From: Macrothele yani | Taxonomy: Eukaryota > Arthropoda > Arachnida > Araneae > Macrothelidae | Direction of reading: 5' to 3' | Assembly (NCBI GenBank): GCA_039090855.1 | Contig: CM077013.1 | Span: 141,753,240-141,817,239 of the forward strand | Length of the DNA: 64,000 bases | In this document: piece after piece, positions 45,459-55,195 of the stretch | How positions within the stretch are numbered: the stretch's first letter is position 1 | How the letters are laid out: every line of letters starts with the position of its first letter | Program-made: the position numbers and the translations under genes | The notes under the pieces: generated by a model | Databases searched by the model: none | Seen by the model: only the letters and a program-made list of their open reading frames with translations | What the model was told of the DNA's origin: nothing

Positions 45459-45809
45459 ATGAGCTTTGCGATACCCATAGTGTGGCGTGACCCACAAGAT
45501 CATTCAGACGACTTATTTCTGTATTACAAAGATAGTAAATCCAAACACACAGTGCAGTACCCAAATTTGCAATCTGCTAGGATGAGGCCAATTCCTGACA
45601 GTGAGGATTTATCTCTACCACATTCTCCTACACATGTTTTAGTAGAAGCTGAATCGGAATATGATTTAGCTACCGAAGTTGAAAATGAGGAGCAAGATGA
45701 CCCTACTTCTGAAACAAGTACCTTTTCATGTGCATCTCATCTGTTAACTGAAGGCGAATTAAACGACCTTGTTTGTTTAATTCGCCTTCAGTTAACAGAT
45801 GAGATTTAA
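45459..45809 (+). pseudogene. Fragment of an unnamed repeat-associated gene, ending in a hairpin
   Basis: Encodes MSFAIPIVWRDPQDHSDD, then KSKHTVQYPNL, MRPIPDSEDLSLP, an acidic stretch and LLTEGELNDLV. From memory, the same series of blocks (WREPxDH, YPNLxSAMRPVPH, LLTQGDLND) starts a multi-copy protein of unknown function found in many invertebrates and some vertebrates; the function is not known to me. Here the frame is broken at 45764 because the sequence turns back on itself: 45775-45805 is the exact complement of 45734-45764. The last codons are therefore artefacts of the inversion. Confidence 0.6.
45734..45805. repeat. Perfect 31-bp inverted duplication
   Basis: Arms 45734-45764 and 45775-45805 are exact complements around a 10-nt loop (GACCTTGTTT). 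The left arm is coding sequence (HLLTEGELND), so the right arm is a snap-back copy of it. Confidence 0.97.
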
Positions 45810-46280
45810 CCTTACGACTTTGTCAATTACAACTACTCCAACCAAATACAATGGCAAGATAGAAATTTACCCTCCTATTGTGTCTATTCTAAAGAAAGCA
45901 TGCAATCGACACAATCTTTAATTCGGTGTAACCACTAGGAATATTTTTTCGTTAATTACACTGCTGGCCACCCAAAATGCAACACCAAGAAGAAAGCATC
46001 CGATTGGCCAGAAATTCGCAGCATGCGTCGCCCGCGAGAGGGCATACAAACGATTAGCATCGCAAGGCATATGCAAATCATGTGCGCCCGGCACGCCACC
46101 GAGAAGCGCTATAAAGAAGGGTGCACAGAAGTAAGTAGTGGAAGTGTGTTGTGCTGCCGGACCTGTGCGTGGGAAGCTTCCTGATGCCTCGTCGCAGAAT
46201 ACGGCAGTAATACCAGCACGTTTCGGAGTTCGACAGAGAACGAATAGTGGCTTATCGCGACAGCGGTTTATCGTACCGAG

Positions 46281-46351
46281 ACATCGACGCCCGTATTGGA
46301 CGACATCCAGCCACAGTAAGGCTGGATGTCGTCCCATACGGGCGTTGATGT
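46281..46351. repeat. Inverted duplication at a deletion junction
   Basis: Arms 46281-46312 and 46320-46351 are near-exact complements (e.g. GGACGACATCCAGCC) with a 7-nt ACAGTAA loop. It sits precisely where the Bari-like transposase jumps from N- to C-terminal sequence. Confidence 0.95.
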
Positions 46352-46366
46352 CCGTCGCCTGGCAAT

Positions 46367-46813
46367 ATGGTTTGGGGCGCGATTGGATATGACACCCGCA
46401 CCCCTCTGGTAAGCATCACCGGTACACTCAACAGCCAACGCTACATCTCCGACGTTTTGGAGCCTGTAGTCCTCCATTACCTGCAGGACCTGTCAGCGGC
46501 CACGTTTCAACAGGACAATGCGCGTCTCCACGTGGCACGCATTGTGCAACAATTCTTTACGGCCCACCAGGTGTCACTGCTGCCGTCGCCCACCTGTTCT
46601 CCCGATATGTCGCCCATCGAACACGTCTGGTCGCTGATCGGCAACCGAGTAGCCCGGCAAGCACCACCCGCGGCTACGCCTGATGAACTGTGGCAACGTG
46701 TGGAAGCAGCCTGGACCGACGTACCCCAAGCCCACATCCAAAGCCTCTTTCGTTCGATGCCGCGGCGTGTAGCGGCTGTTATTGCCAGCAATGGGGACCA
46801 CACGAACTATTGA
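46367..46813 (+). CDS. Bari-like transposase, C-terminal half
   Basis: An uninterrupted 148-codon frame with MVWGAIGYDTRTPLVSI, then FQQDNARLHVARIV (second catalytic Asp, ~res 50). SPDMSPIEHVWSLIG follows (catalytic Glu, ~res 84), then SMPRRVAAVIASNGDHTNY before the stop. The spacing from second Asp to Glu is 34 residues or close to it. The first Asp and the DNA-binding domains are missing, so it is not a working enzyme. The long clean frame suggests a fairly recent deletion. Confidence 0.85.
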   Translation: MVWGAIGYDTRTPLVSITGTLNSQRYISDVLEPVVLHYLQDLSAATFQQDNARLHVARIVQQFFTAHQVSLLPSPTCSPDMSPIEHVWSLIGNRVARQAPPAATPDELWQRVEAAWTDVPQAHIQSLFRSMPRRVAAVIASNGDHTNY

Positions 46814-47319
46814 TGTCTGCGTGTTCCGCAAGTCGCACGGGCCTGTAAGCTCAATCGTTTCATCTTTGTATCTGTTGTTATGTGTACAGTAAATCTGGCT
46901 GTGCTATCTCGTGTCTTTCTTGGTGTTGCATTTTGGGTGGCCAGCAGTGTAGAAATGATAGAGATAAGGTATCACCATTGGTTAAACCTGGTGTTTATTG
47001 TATACCATTGATTCAACAGGTAAACAATGGTACCAACATGTTCTACATTGGGTTAACAGTTCGGACATTAAACATACGTCTGGCTGAGCACAAATATGCA
47101 CTCCGATCAGGATCATCTAACATGGCCTTAACAGCAGCTGTTAATCAAGAGAGTTACGTACCTGATTGGAATAACGCAAAAATGATGCACATCCCGGAAA
47201 CTAAAAGTCTCCTGATCACAGAGTTAATGACTCGAAAATTTAGGACAGCAAAATTCCAGATTGGTTCAAATTCCTTGTGTGACAAACAAAAGCCGAACGA
47301 AAAACGTAATAATCCTTAA

Positions 47320-47959
47320 AACAGTTACGAAAATTTGGCCGAGCACCAATTTCTGTTCTCTTTCGAAAACTCTCCGCAAATAACGTAGCTTCATGTAGTA
47401 GCTTACGAAGACCCAGAAAAATAATAGAAGCACTGAGTTTCGAGTTCTTGACTGCCGTGGGTAACATTTATTGATTTTCCTAAAGCTTGCAAGATGATGA
47501 AAGTGAAAAAAAAAAATCCTCAAGGACATGTATAACACGGTTATTCATTAAAATGCGCCAATGGGTAGAACGAAGAACATCTACTTTTTTGAAAATTAAA
47601 GCCAAAACAGCATAACTCACAAAATGTAAGTGTTTCCATTATTTACGTGTTAAATCATACGTAGTAAAAGTGCTAATTGCTAATGAAGTGAATCTATAAC
47701 TTCGAAATATTTTGAATTCCGGCCTTTTGCCAGTTCTCTCCGATACAAGAATCCATATCGCTCACTCCGTCGCAAGTAATTTGTCGCGTATGTGTGCGAT
47801 TTTTCTGTGTAAAAATCCTAGGAGAAACCCAATTTTAAACAAGAATGATGACACCGAATTTTCGGGTGTAATGAGTACGTCTTTTGAATCCGTTCTAACG
47901 CAAATTAAATTTATCAACGTTATTCAAAGCCAATGGAACCGGTATGCAAAAGCAATAGT
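47320..47959. other. Unassigned sequence
   Basis: Could include the 3' end of the Penelope-like element and the first, unrecognisable part of the following array. No further motif. Confidence 0.35.
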
Positions 47960-49715
47960 ATCTGACGGAAGAAAGGTTTTCAATCGAGTTTTTAATCCCG
48001 CAGATATTGCTGCAAACGTAATCGTAAACTTACGCCCTCTGGTTGAAGACTTCTGCTTTAAGAAAATTTTGAATTTATATGAGTAACATTTCACAGTGGA
48101 AACGCTCTCGAACGAAGAAAGAATTTTTCAAATCGGATTCTTCGGAGCAGTGATATGGGCAAATATAAGATATGCATCTGTGCCCCCTGGCGGGAAAACC
48201 ATGCATTATTTTAGGAAGGAAGTATTCTCAAAAGGTTTTTCGATGCGAGCGGTATCGGTCCAAGTAAAAAAAAAATTTAGTCGAGTTTCAGGAGCTCAGA
48301 TTTTGCTGCAAATACATCAGAAGAAGAAATTAGCACTTATGCCCCCTGGTGGCCAAACCATTCTTTTCCAAATATTAGAAATTATAGGAAAAACATTTTC
48401 TATCAGGACCTGTATGCGATACAGGAGGAATTTTTCAAATCGGAGTTTTAGAAGCAGAAATATCGAGGAAAACGCACTTTGCCTTTGCACCCCTGGCGGA
48501 AAGTCTACGATTTACTTGAAAATTTTGAATTTATATAAAAAACATTTCGCGTTGGAAACACTATCCAACAAAGAATGAATTTTTCAAATCTGACTCCTAG
48601 AATTAGAGATATACATCTACGCCCCTGGCAGAGGAACCATGCATTATTTTAAGAAGAAAATATTCCTAAAAGGTTTGTCGACGTGAGTAGTACCGGCCCA
48701 CAAACGAATTTTTTTCAATCGAGATTTCGGAAGCTCAGATTTTGTTGCAAATATATCAGAAGCGGAAATTAAGACTTACTCCCCCTGGTGGCCAAACCAT
48801 TTGTTTACAAAAAAAATAGGAATTATATGCAGAGGATTTCCCACCAGGAGCTATATCTAGTTCAGAAGGAATTTTTCAAATCGGAGTTTTAGAAAGAGGA
48901 GATATCGGGGCAAACGTAATTTACATTTACGCCCCCTAGCTCAAAGTCTATGAATAACTTGAAAATTTTGAAATTATATTAAAAACATGTCCTATCAGAA
49001 ACTCTATTCAATGAAAAAATAATTTTTCAAATAGGACCCTTAGAAGCAGAGATATTGACAAAAATCAGATATACATCTACACCCCCTGGCGGAGAAACCA
49101 TGCAATATTTCAAGAAGAAAATATTCCGAAAAGGTTTATCGATGTGACTGGCATCGGTCCACGAACGATTTTTTTTCAGTCTAGATTTTAGAAGTTTAGG
49201 TTTTATGGCAAATACATCAGAAGCAAAGATTAACACTTACGGCCCCTAGTGGCCAAAGGACTTTTACAACAGAATTAGAAACTATATGCAAAAGACTCCC
49301 TCGGGAGCTGTATCCGCTGAACAAAAAATTTTCAAATCGGAGTTTTAGAAGAAGAGATATCGAGGAAAACGCAATTTGTTGTACACCCCTAGCGGACAAT
49401 CTATGCGTAACTTGAAAAAATAACTATACCTAAAATACTCTTCAACATAAATGGAATCGAAAGATAAAATATTTTTTACAATCGGATGTTTAGAAGCAAA
49501 TATATGGAATTAAATGTATTTTGAATTCGATATCATCTGCATTTATGCCCTCTAGCGGCGAAAGTGTACATCGTAATATTTCATGCTTCCCAATGCAAAA
49601 ATAATTTTTTCAAATCGGACTAATAGTTAGAGATACGGTGTCTACAGACGGACGGACGGACAAACCGATAACGTACGCACGATCTCTTTTTACAAAAGAC
49701 GTGCTAAAAAATCAG
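47960..49715 (+). repeat. Higher-order array with CTCF-like motifs
   Basis: Eleven units with a GCCCCCTGGYGG-like core at 48033, 48182, 48341, 48488, 48621, 48781, 48931, 49081, 49241, 49384 and 49544 (spacing 133-160 bp). Three subtypes rotate: GGCGGGAAAACCATGCATT, GGTGGCCAAACCATT and GGCGGAAAGTCTACG. This gives a ~440-460 bp trimer repeated about three times. Units share TTTTTCAAATCGGAGTTTTAG. The array ends GACGGACGGACGGACAAACC, the same kind of end as the DR1 arrays. Confidence 0.85.
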
Positions 49716-50134
49716 ACTGAACGTTAAGATTCCCAAAGAATTGATGCCACAATGATTGATGTCACATTATTTGAATGGTTTCACATTGATGTCACAATGA
49801 TTTCAATGTTCACGCTCCATTCGTCCTGCCGAGCCAACGCTCTGAGAAACAACTATAGTCGATGCAAAATAAACATTAGTGAAGAAACGTTGCTATTTTT
49901 ATTCTAATTCAGAAAGGTCAAAAATCTGAACATAAACAAAAACTCTCAGGTCTTCTCCAGGAAATTTTCAGTTATGGAAGTAAGATTAATATTTTTAAGC
50001 TATGTGAACATGTGCTTAGTGTAGCTTCATTTTTCTTATTACCTCATTCTCTTCGTTTTGATCCAAAATTCGAGGATTCGCACACATACGTACACTCATG
50101 GTTTGATCATTCTGATTGCCGCCCTCCCCACAAG
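49716..50134. other. Unassigned sequence
   Basis: A short direct repeat around ATTGATGTCACA (49751-49800) is the only structure seen. Confidence 0.4.
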
Positions 50135-50146
50135 TGAAAGCGTCTC

Positions 50147-50376
50147 TTTTCTTTTCTTTTTTTCTTTTGATTGGAGGTTTAACGACCACCGTGAGCAACT
50201 CAATGGGCTATAAGCAGTCGCCCTTCCCTAATTTAGGGTCACTGGTTCCAGGGAAGGGAGAGAGCCAGTGCCGTAAGACAAACACAACATCCATGCCTCA
50301 CCGGGATTCGAACCCGGACCCCGTTCGGACGAATGATCAGAGGCCATCGCTTAGACCACTGCGCCACCGGGGCGGC
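50147..50376 (-). repeat. SINE1 copy, young
   Basis: Complete minus-strand SINE1 with a T-rich tail (TTTTCTTTTCTTTTTTTC). Flanked by the perfect 12-bp duplication TGAAAGCGTCTC (50135-50146, 50377-50388). Very close in sequence to the copies at 56746 and 57042. Confidence 0.95.
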
Positions 50377-50388
50377 TGAAAGCGTCTC

Positions 50389-50832
50389 CTAGCATGTAAC
50401 GGTAACATTACTGACAGGCACGGGCAAGGTGTATCAGTTCGCTAGTACGTAGCCCGTGCAATGGAGTAAGTGAAGGACAGACATTGAATTCCACAAAATC
50501 CAAACCCAGAAACAACGGTCACTTTATTGTCTCAGCAATAACCGTTATTCGTAGGTTTTTCAGCATAATGAAACGAACTTTTAATTCCATTTATTTATTT
50601 ATTTCTGATACCCCGAAACACTTGGAAACGAATTGTAAGGAAAAGATTGGCGGTCCTATTAAAAATACCGAATTAAAGAGCAAAATGTTCATTACATTGT
50701 AAGTCTGAATCAGCCAAAAATAATATTCCAGTCTCTGAGTTTGTTATAGTGTAGTACTAAGTTTTATTATTCTCAAAAGGATTTTTAGTGAGCCTGCATT
50801 TAAGCTAGTAAATTTATACTTTTACTAATATA
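50389..50832. other. Unassigned sequence
   Basis: No feature recognised. Confidence 0.35.
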
Positions 50833-52073
50833 CACTATATTGACAAAAATCACCGGACACCCCTTCAAAAGCAAATGAACGGATCCGCTGCGTTGCTAAG
50901 ATGCGCGGTACATCTGCAAACGGTATAAAAACAAGCCTGCAGCTGACCGCGATCATATCGCTCTGTGAGGTTGAGTGAAAATGTCGTGGCGGAAGAGAAC
51001 TGACTTTGAGAAAGGAAAGATTGTTGGGTGTTATATTACTGGGTTGTCCATAAGAGAAACCGAGAGGCGTTTAAACATACCCAAGTCAACTGTTTTGGAT
51101 GTACTGAATAAGTGGAAGACACATGGCGTGCTTGAAGCAGCAAAACGTACCGGCAGAGCAAAGAAAATCAGTGATAGAGGACGTTGAAGCCTCAGGAGAG
51201 TCGTTACAGCTAATCGAAGGAGTAATGCGCAAGACCTCAGTGTACAGATGAGTACAAACACTGGAACCTCAGTATTTACACGTATCATTCACAGGGAATT
51301 TCATTCCATGGATTACCGTGGTCGTGCGGCTGCTCATAAGCATTTCATCTCCACTCGGAATGCTACTCGTCGTTTAGCATGGTGTAAAGAACTTTATCGT
51401 GGACCGTAGATCAATGGAAACGGGTCCTATGGACTGATGAATCCAGATACACGATCCATCAATCTGATGGTCATGTGTGGGTATGGCGACTGCCGGGGGA
51501 AAGCTATTTACAACATTGTATTGTTCCTACGGTCAAGTTTGGGGCTGGCAGTGTACTCGTTCGGGGTCTTTTTCGTTGTATGGTTCCGGCCTATCGGTTA
51601 TCGTGGACAAACCTGTTAACTAGCACGTCTACCTCAATATTTTGGACAATTACGCCCTACCAACTCTGTGGTAATACTATGGAACCGAGCCTTCTTGGTA
51701 CCAGCAGGATAATTCACCGAGCCATAAAAAGCAAGGACTGTTACGACGTGGTTGGAGGATAATTCTGTATCGTGTGTGGACTGGCCATCACAGAGCCCTG
51801 ATCGTAATCCCATAGAGCACCTATGGGGGGAATTAGAGCACCGCATAAGAAGTTCGGAGCCAAGGCCTACTACTAAGCAGGTTAGTGGCAACATTATGTA
51901 CTGAATGGAAGCGCACACTTATTGCTGTGTTCCAAAACCTTGTCGAAAGCATGTCTCGAAGGGTCAGTGCATGCATTAAGGCCAAAGGTAGACAGACGCC
52001 GTACTAATGTATGTCAATAAATGCCATGTTGTGTTTCTCTTCTAGGTGTCCGGTGACTTTTGTTAATATAATG
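50833..52073 (+). mobile_element. Tc1-like transposon, family B, copy 2
   Basis: 1241 bp between TA dinucleotides, ends CACTATATTGACAAAAATCA and, inverted, CATTATATTAACAAAAGTCA. The transposase starts at ATG 50981 with MSWRKRTDFEKGKIVGCYIT, and an intact DNA-binding half follows (SIRETERRLNIPKSTVLDVL), up to a stop at 51185. Later blocks are frameshifted. TDESRYTIHQSDGHVWVWRL is readable near 51440 and PDRNPIEHLWGELE near 51800. All DD34E positions can be traced, but at least three frame breaks inactivate it. Confidence 0.9.
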
Positions 52074-52287
52074 TATACTGAGTTACTGAATTATGACCAC
52101 TTACCTAATACTTCGTATGTCCTCCTTTCGCCCTTAGTTCAGCAGATATCCGACATGGCATGGATTCAATAAGATTCTGGAAGCAGTTGGGAGGTATGGC
52201 CAATCAAACTGTGTGTAATGCGGCCTTCAATGTAGGTATGAAGGTAATTGGTGTATCCAAACGCAAGATGTGCAGTTCCATAGTGTC

Positions 52288-52932
52288 TCACAAGTGCTCT
52301 ATGGAATTGATATCGGGGGTTTTCGAAGGCCAATCGATATGCTGGAAGTCTGAACTGTGTTCCTCAAACCATTCATGCACAACATTAGACCTGTGGCTCG
52401 GCGCATTGTCATTTTGGATGACACCGTCGCCATTCGGAGGCCAATCGATATACTGGAAGTCTGAACTGTGTTCCTCAAACCATTCCTGCACAACATTAGA
52501 CCTGTGACTCGACGCAATGTCATCTTGGAAGACACCGTCGCCATTCGGAGGCCAATCGATATAATGGAAGTCTGAACTGTGTTCCTCAAACCATTCCTGC
52601 ACATTATTAGACCTGTGACTCGGCGCAATATCATCGTGGAAGACACCGTCGCCATTCGGAGACCAATCGATATACTGGAAGTCTGCACTGTGTTCCTCAA
52701 ACCATTCCTGCAGAACATTGGACCTGCGGCTCAGCGCATTGTCCTCTTGGGAGACATCGTCGCCATTCGGGGGAAATTGCAACATTACTGGGTGTACAGA
52801 GTCAGCAAGCAATTCATGATAGTGTGCACCAGTCATACGTTGTTCCACATACATCAGGGGTCCAAATTCCTGCCAGGTAAACGTGTCCCAAACCATACAA
52901 CCACCTCGACCGGCGTGCGATGTGGAGACCAT
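52288..52932 (-). CDS. Tc1-type transposase fragment with in-frame internal repeats
   Basis: An open 214-codon frame. It reads HAGRGGCMVWDTFTWQEFGP and LADSVHPVMLQFPPNGDDV. Then come repeats of a 37-residue segment built on PPNGDGVFQDDIASSHRSN and EWFEEHSSDFQYIDW, then KTPDINSIEHL. Normally this segment, with the QQDNAPxHR Asp block, occurs once. All repeats remain in phase because the unit is 111 bp. The second-Asp motif varies (SQEDNALS, FHDDIAPS, FQDDIASS, IQNDNAPS). The extra insertions would separate Asp from Glu far beyond 34 residues, so activity is not expected. Confidence 0.88.
   Translation of the reverse strand: MVSTSHAGRGGCMVWDTFTWQEFGPLMYVEQRMTGAHYHELLADSVHPVMLQFPPNGDDVSQEDNALSRRSNVLQEWFEEHSADFQYIDWSPNGDGVFHDDIAPSHRSNNVQEWFEEHSSDFHYIDWPPNGDGVFQDDIASSHRSNVVQEWFEEHSSDFQYIDWPPNGDGVIQNDNAPSHRSNVVHEWFEEHSSDFQHIDWPSKTPDINSIEHL
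52318..52761 (-). repeat. 111-bp tandem repeat, four units
   Basis: Units begin at 52318, 52429, 52540 and 52651, exactly 111 bp apart. GCCATTCGGAGGCCAATCGA marks the border of most units. They differ from one another at a few per cent of positions. Confidence 0.95.
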
Positions 52933-53608
52933 GCAGGATCGTTCGAGTACCTCATGTCATTTGCACTAAATAAGTACACGACCATTCCACGGAGTGGAGT
53001 AAAAATCGCTACTCGTTCGACCAGCACACTTTTTTCCAGTCATCCCACGTACAACTTGCATAATCTTTGCACCAGGAGAGTCTTTTGCGCCGATTAACCG
53101 TGGTTAGGAGAGGATGTCGTCGGGGTCGTCTGCTGTCATAAACCACACGTGCAAGTGTGTGACCCAGGGTACTAACAGATACTGTTCCAGGATGATATCT
53201 GTTGTATTGGGTAGTCAACTGTTGAACAGCGCTGCTTCTCTTGGCCTGTACAAATCGTCGGACTTGGCACTCACCACAACCTTTCAGTGTCCTGTGCAGT
53301 TTTCCTACGTGGCGTATAGTTTGACCATTTTCACGTCAGTCCTGATACGCTTTAACTAGGGCGGCTTTCGAAAATTCCACCAATTCAGCCGTTTGAGAAA
53401 TCGAGGCACCGCTCTCCTGCAATCTGTCTTTCCTCAAAATCCAATAAATCCATCCGTTTACCCATCACGAACCGAATTTTACTACCTACTGGTGCACACA
53501 CACACCTTATATATGCGACATTGGTCGACTAATCGCGCCCTCTCTGAAATCACGCTGTCAACTGGTCGCATCTACTGTAACCGGGACATCCATATTTATC
53601 AGGACTGA

Positions 53609-54439
53609 GGTTCAATAGCCATTTTTGAGATAAATTGGAATAATTTTTCCTTCAATTCCCGCCATTCTGTTGAGCAGGGCGACGGTTGCTAAAGTACTCT
53701 TTTCTCACGCGTTCCTTCAAATGAGGTGGTGTTAGATTTATAGTTTCGTTGATGTGAGAAGAGTGGAACAGGACATTATTGCTTTTCAGCCGTCCCAAGC
53801 AAAGCGACGAAGCGAGAAGATGAGGAGGCAGCGAGCCAATTTGGTAACTTAGAGTTTTCAGAGATAAGGCATTTTAGGGTGTGGCCGCGCTTTCTAGGAA
53901 TGCATGGGAGTTCACTCTTCGGCAAGGGGACGACGCCTTTTTTTAAGGGGTTTTTTCTCCGAGCCAGAGGAGAAGGTACTCGCTGGCAGAAAGTGGAGGA
54001 AGAAGGAGATTTTTAGCTAGGTGCGAAGTTCTCGCGAGTTCGGCGTGACGAAGATAAGTAAGAAGCAATGAGGCCGATTATTAGAGAGGCAGAAGGTGAT
54101 CGGAGGTGTTAATAAAACAATGAAAGCACGAAAATGACAGACAAAAGCTTGGTGACATTCCCCACGACATTTGAATAAATATCTTCCTCACTGCAAAGGC
54201 AAAATTTAACTTCAGTCGATTTCTTTTATACTTTGTATTCGATTTGTCTGCATCTGCCAGGAGAAATAATACGAGTTAAACCCCATATACAGAGCAAGCA
54301 TCAAACGAACCCTCCACACAGGGCGCTGTAATAGAACTCAGCACCAAGACCTGTAACATAAAATTTTGGCGTCCGAAAAGGGACCTTTAGATCGCAGATG
54401 ACAAGCATAAAAAGATTGGTGAGTCAAGCTCCTCAATAA
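53609..54439. other. Unassigned sequence
   Basis: Relatively GC-balanced and purine-rich on the plus strand at 53800-54110. No open frame or motif I can name. Confidence 0.35.
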
Positions 54440-54600
54440 AGACTCGAACAATAAAATAAACTGAGTACAGAGGCTGCGGAGAACTGAAAAAAACATGGTG
54501 ATGTATGCTTGGTGTAAATAACAAGAAAGATGGGAAAAGAAACTCTTGGATCGGGAAAATGACAAAAGTGAATGACATCATGAGTAAAAGCAAAAAACAC
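54440..54600 (+). mobile_element. RTE fragment, degenerate
   Basis: Weak match to the RTE C-terminal part: AAACTGAGTACAGAGGCTGC to GAAAATGACAAAAGTGAATG corresponds to RLQTT...RDKKRNSWIRKMTRVED. Old and broken. Confidence 0.6.
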
Positions 54601-54985
54601 CTCAAGTACTAATTGGTTAAATATATTGCTAGAGAAACTTACCACCGTTGAACAACCAAAAGTAAGAGAAACTCAAGTAGTAATTGGCTAAATATATTGC
54701 TAGAGAAACTTACCACCGTTGAACAACAATAGCTCAAGTAGTAATTGGCTAAATATATTGCTAGAGAAACTTGCCACCGTTGAACAACCAAATTGATCAG
54801 ATCAGATGTAGAGGATTTAGGTAGGGAGTGTCTGACCCCAGGTCTTAAACAAGGAAGGGAGTGTCTGACCCCGGGTCTTAAACACAATAACTCAAGTAAT
54901 AATTGGCTAAATATATTGCTAGAGAAACTTACCACCGTTGAACAACCAAATTGCTAGAGAAACTTACCACCGTTGAACAACCACC
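54600..54985 (+). repeat. ~70-bp tandem repeat with a SINE3 fragment inside
   Basis: Four full units plus one partial carry AATTGGCTAAATATATTGCT and CTTACCACCGTTGAACAAC, separated by ~70 bp. Between units three and four lies a SINE3 3' end (54795-54886), whose last ~40 bp (GGGAGTGTCTGACCCC) is itself duplicated. Confidence 0.85.
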
Positions 54986-54987
54986 GA

Positions 54988-55193
54988 GGGCTGCCCCGGT
55001 GGCACAGTGGTCTAAGCGATGGCTTCTGATCATTCGTCCGGGTTCGGATACTGGTGAGGCATGGATGTTGTTTTTGTCTTACGGCACTGGCTCTCTCCCT
55101 TCCATGGAACCAGTGACCCTAAATTAGGGACGAGCGACTGCTTATAGCCCATTGAGTTGCTCACGGTGGTCGTTAAACCTACAATAAAAAAAA
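54988..55193 (+). repeat. SINE1 copy
   Basis: Plus-strand SINE1 with a short deletion before the B box and an A tail. It ends directly at the TA that flanks the next mariner. Flanks CCGAGG and ACGAGG are a possible short duplication. Confidence 0.85.
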
Positions 55194-55195
55194 TA

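Larger units (their letters stand above)
45959..46949 (+). mobile_element. Bari-like transposon, internally deleted
   Basis: 991 bp, ends CACTGCTGGCCACCCAAAAT and its complement, between TA dinucleotides. N-terminal helix-turn-helix sequence (DIDARIGRHPATV, ~46280) is followed not by the rest of the domain but by its own inverted copy (46320-46351), then by the C-terminal catalytic region. Related to 26115-27525 by the shared SMPRR...NG.HT C terminus. Confidence 0.88.
45812..47319 (+). pseudogene. Penelope-like element, RT end and GIY-YIG endonuclease, split by a transposon
   Basis: Upstream of the inserted transposon the frame gives PTKYNGKIEIYPPIVSILKK and ACNRHN, then a stop at 45919-45921, resembling the end of a Penelope RT. 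Downstream it gives DKVSPLVKPGVYCIPLI, NMFYIGLTVRTLNIRLAEHK and KSLLITELMTRKFR, the GIY-YIG nuclease order (GVYxI, YIGxT...R...EH, catalytic Glu in ITELM). Removing the transposon and one TA joins the two parts in frame. So the element was inserted into a coding region. Confidence is good for GIY-YIG, lower for the RT part. Confidence 0.7.
52076..53608 (-). mobile_element. Tc1-like transposon, family E, with quadruplicated catalytic segment
   Basis: Minus-strand Tc1 element starting 2 bp after the end of the preceding one. N-terminal reading near 53340 gives VEFSKAALVKAYQD, a helix-turn-helix. DDWKKVCWSNE (53010-53050) stands where VLWSDESRF is expected, so the first Asp is replaced. Then YHELLADSVHPVM, four tandem copies of the second-Asp segment, and TPDINSIEHL (Glu). 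It has stops elsewhere. Terminal repeats are weak (ACTGAGTTACTGAATTATGA at the left). Confidence 0.8.

Noticed and set aside
46507..46831. Long minus-strand open frames opposite the Bari-like transposase
   Set aside because: Antisense shadows of the well-supported transposase frame on the plus strand.
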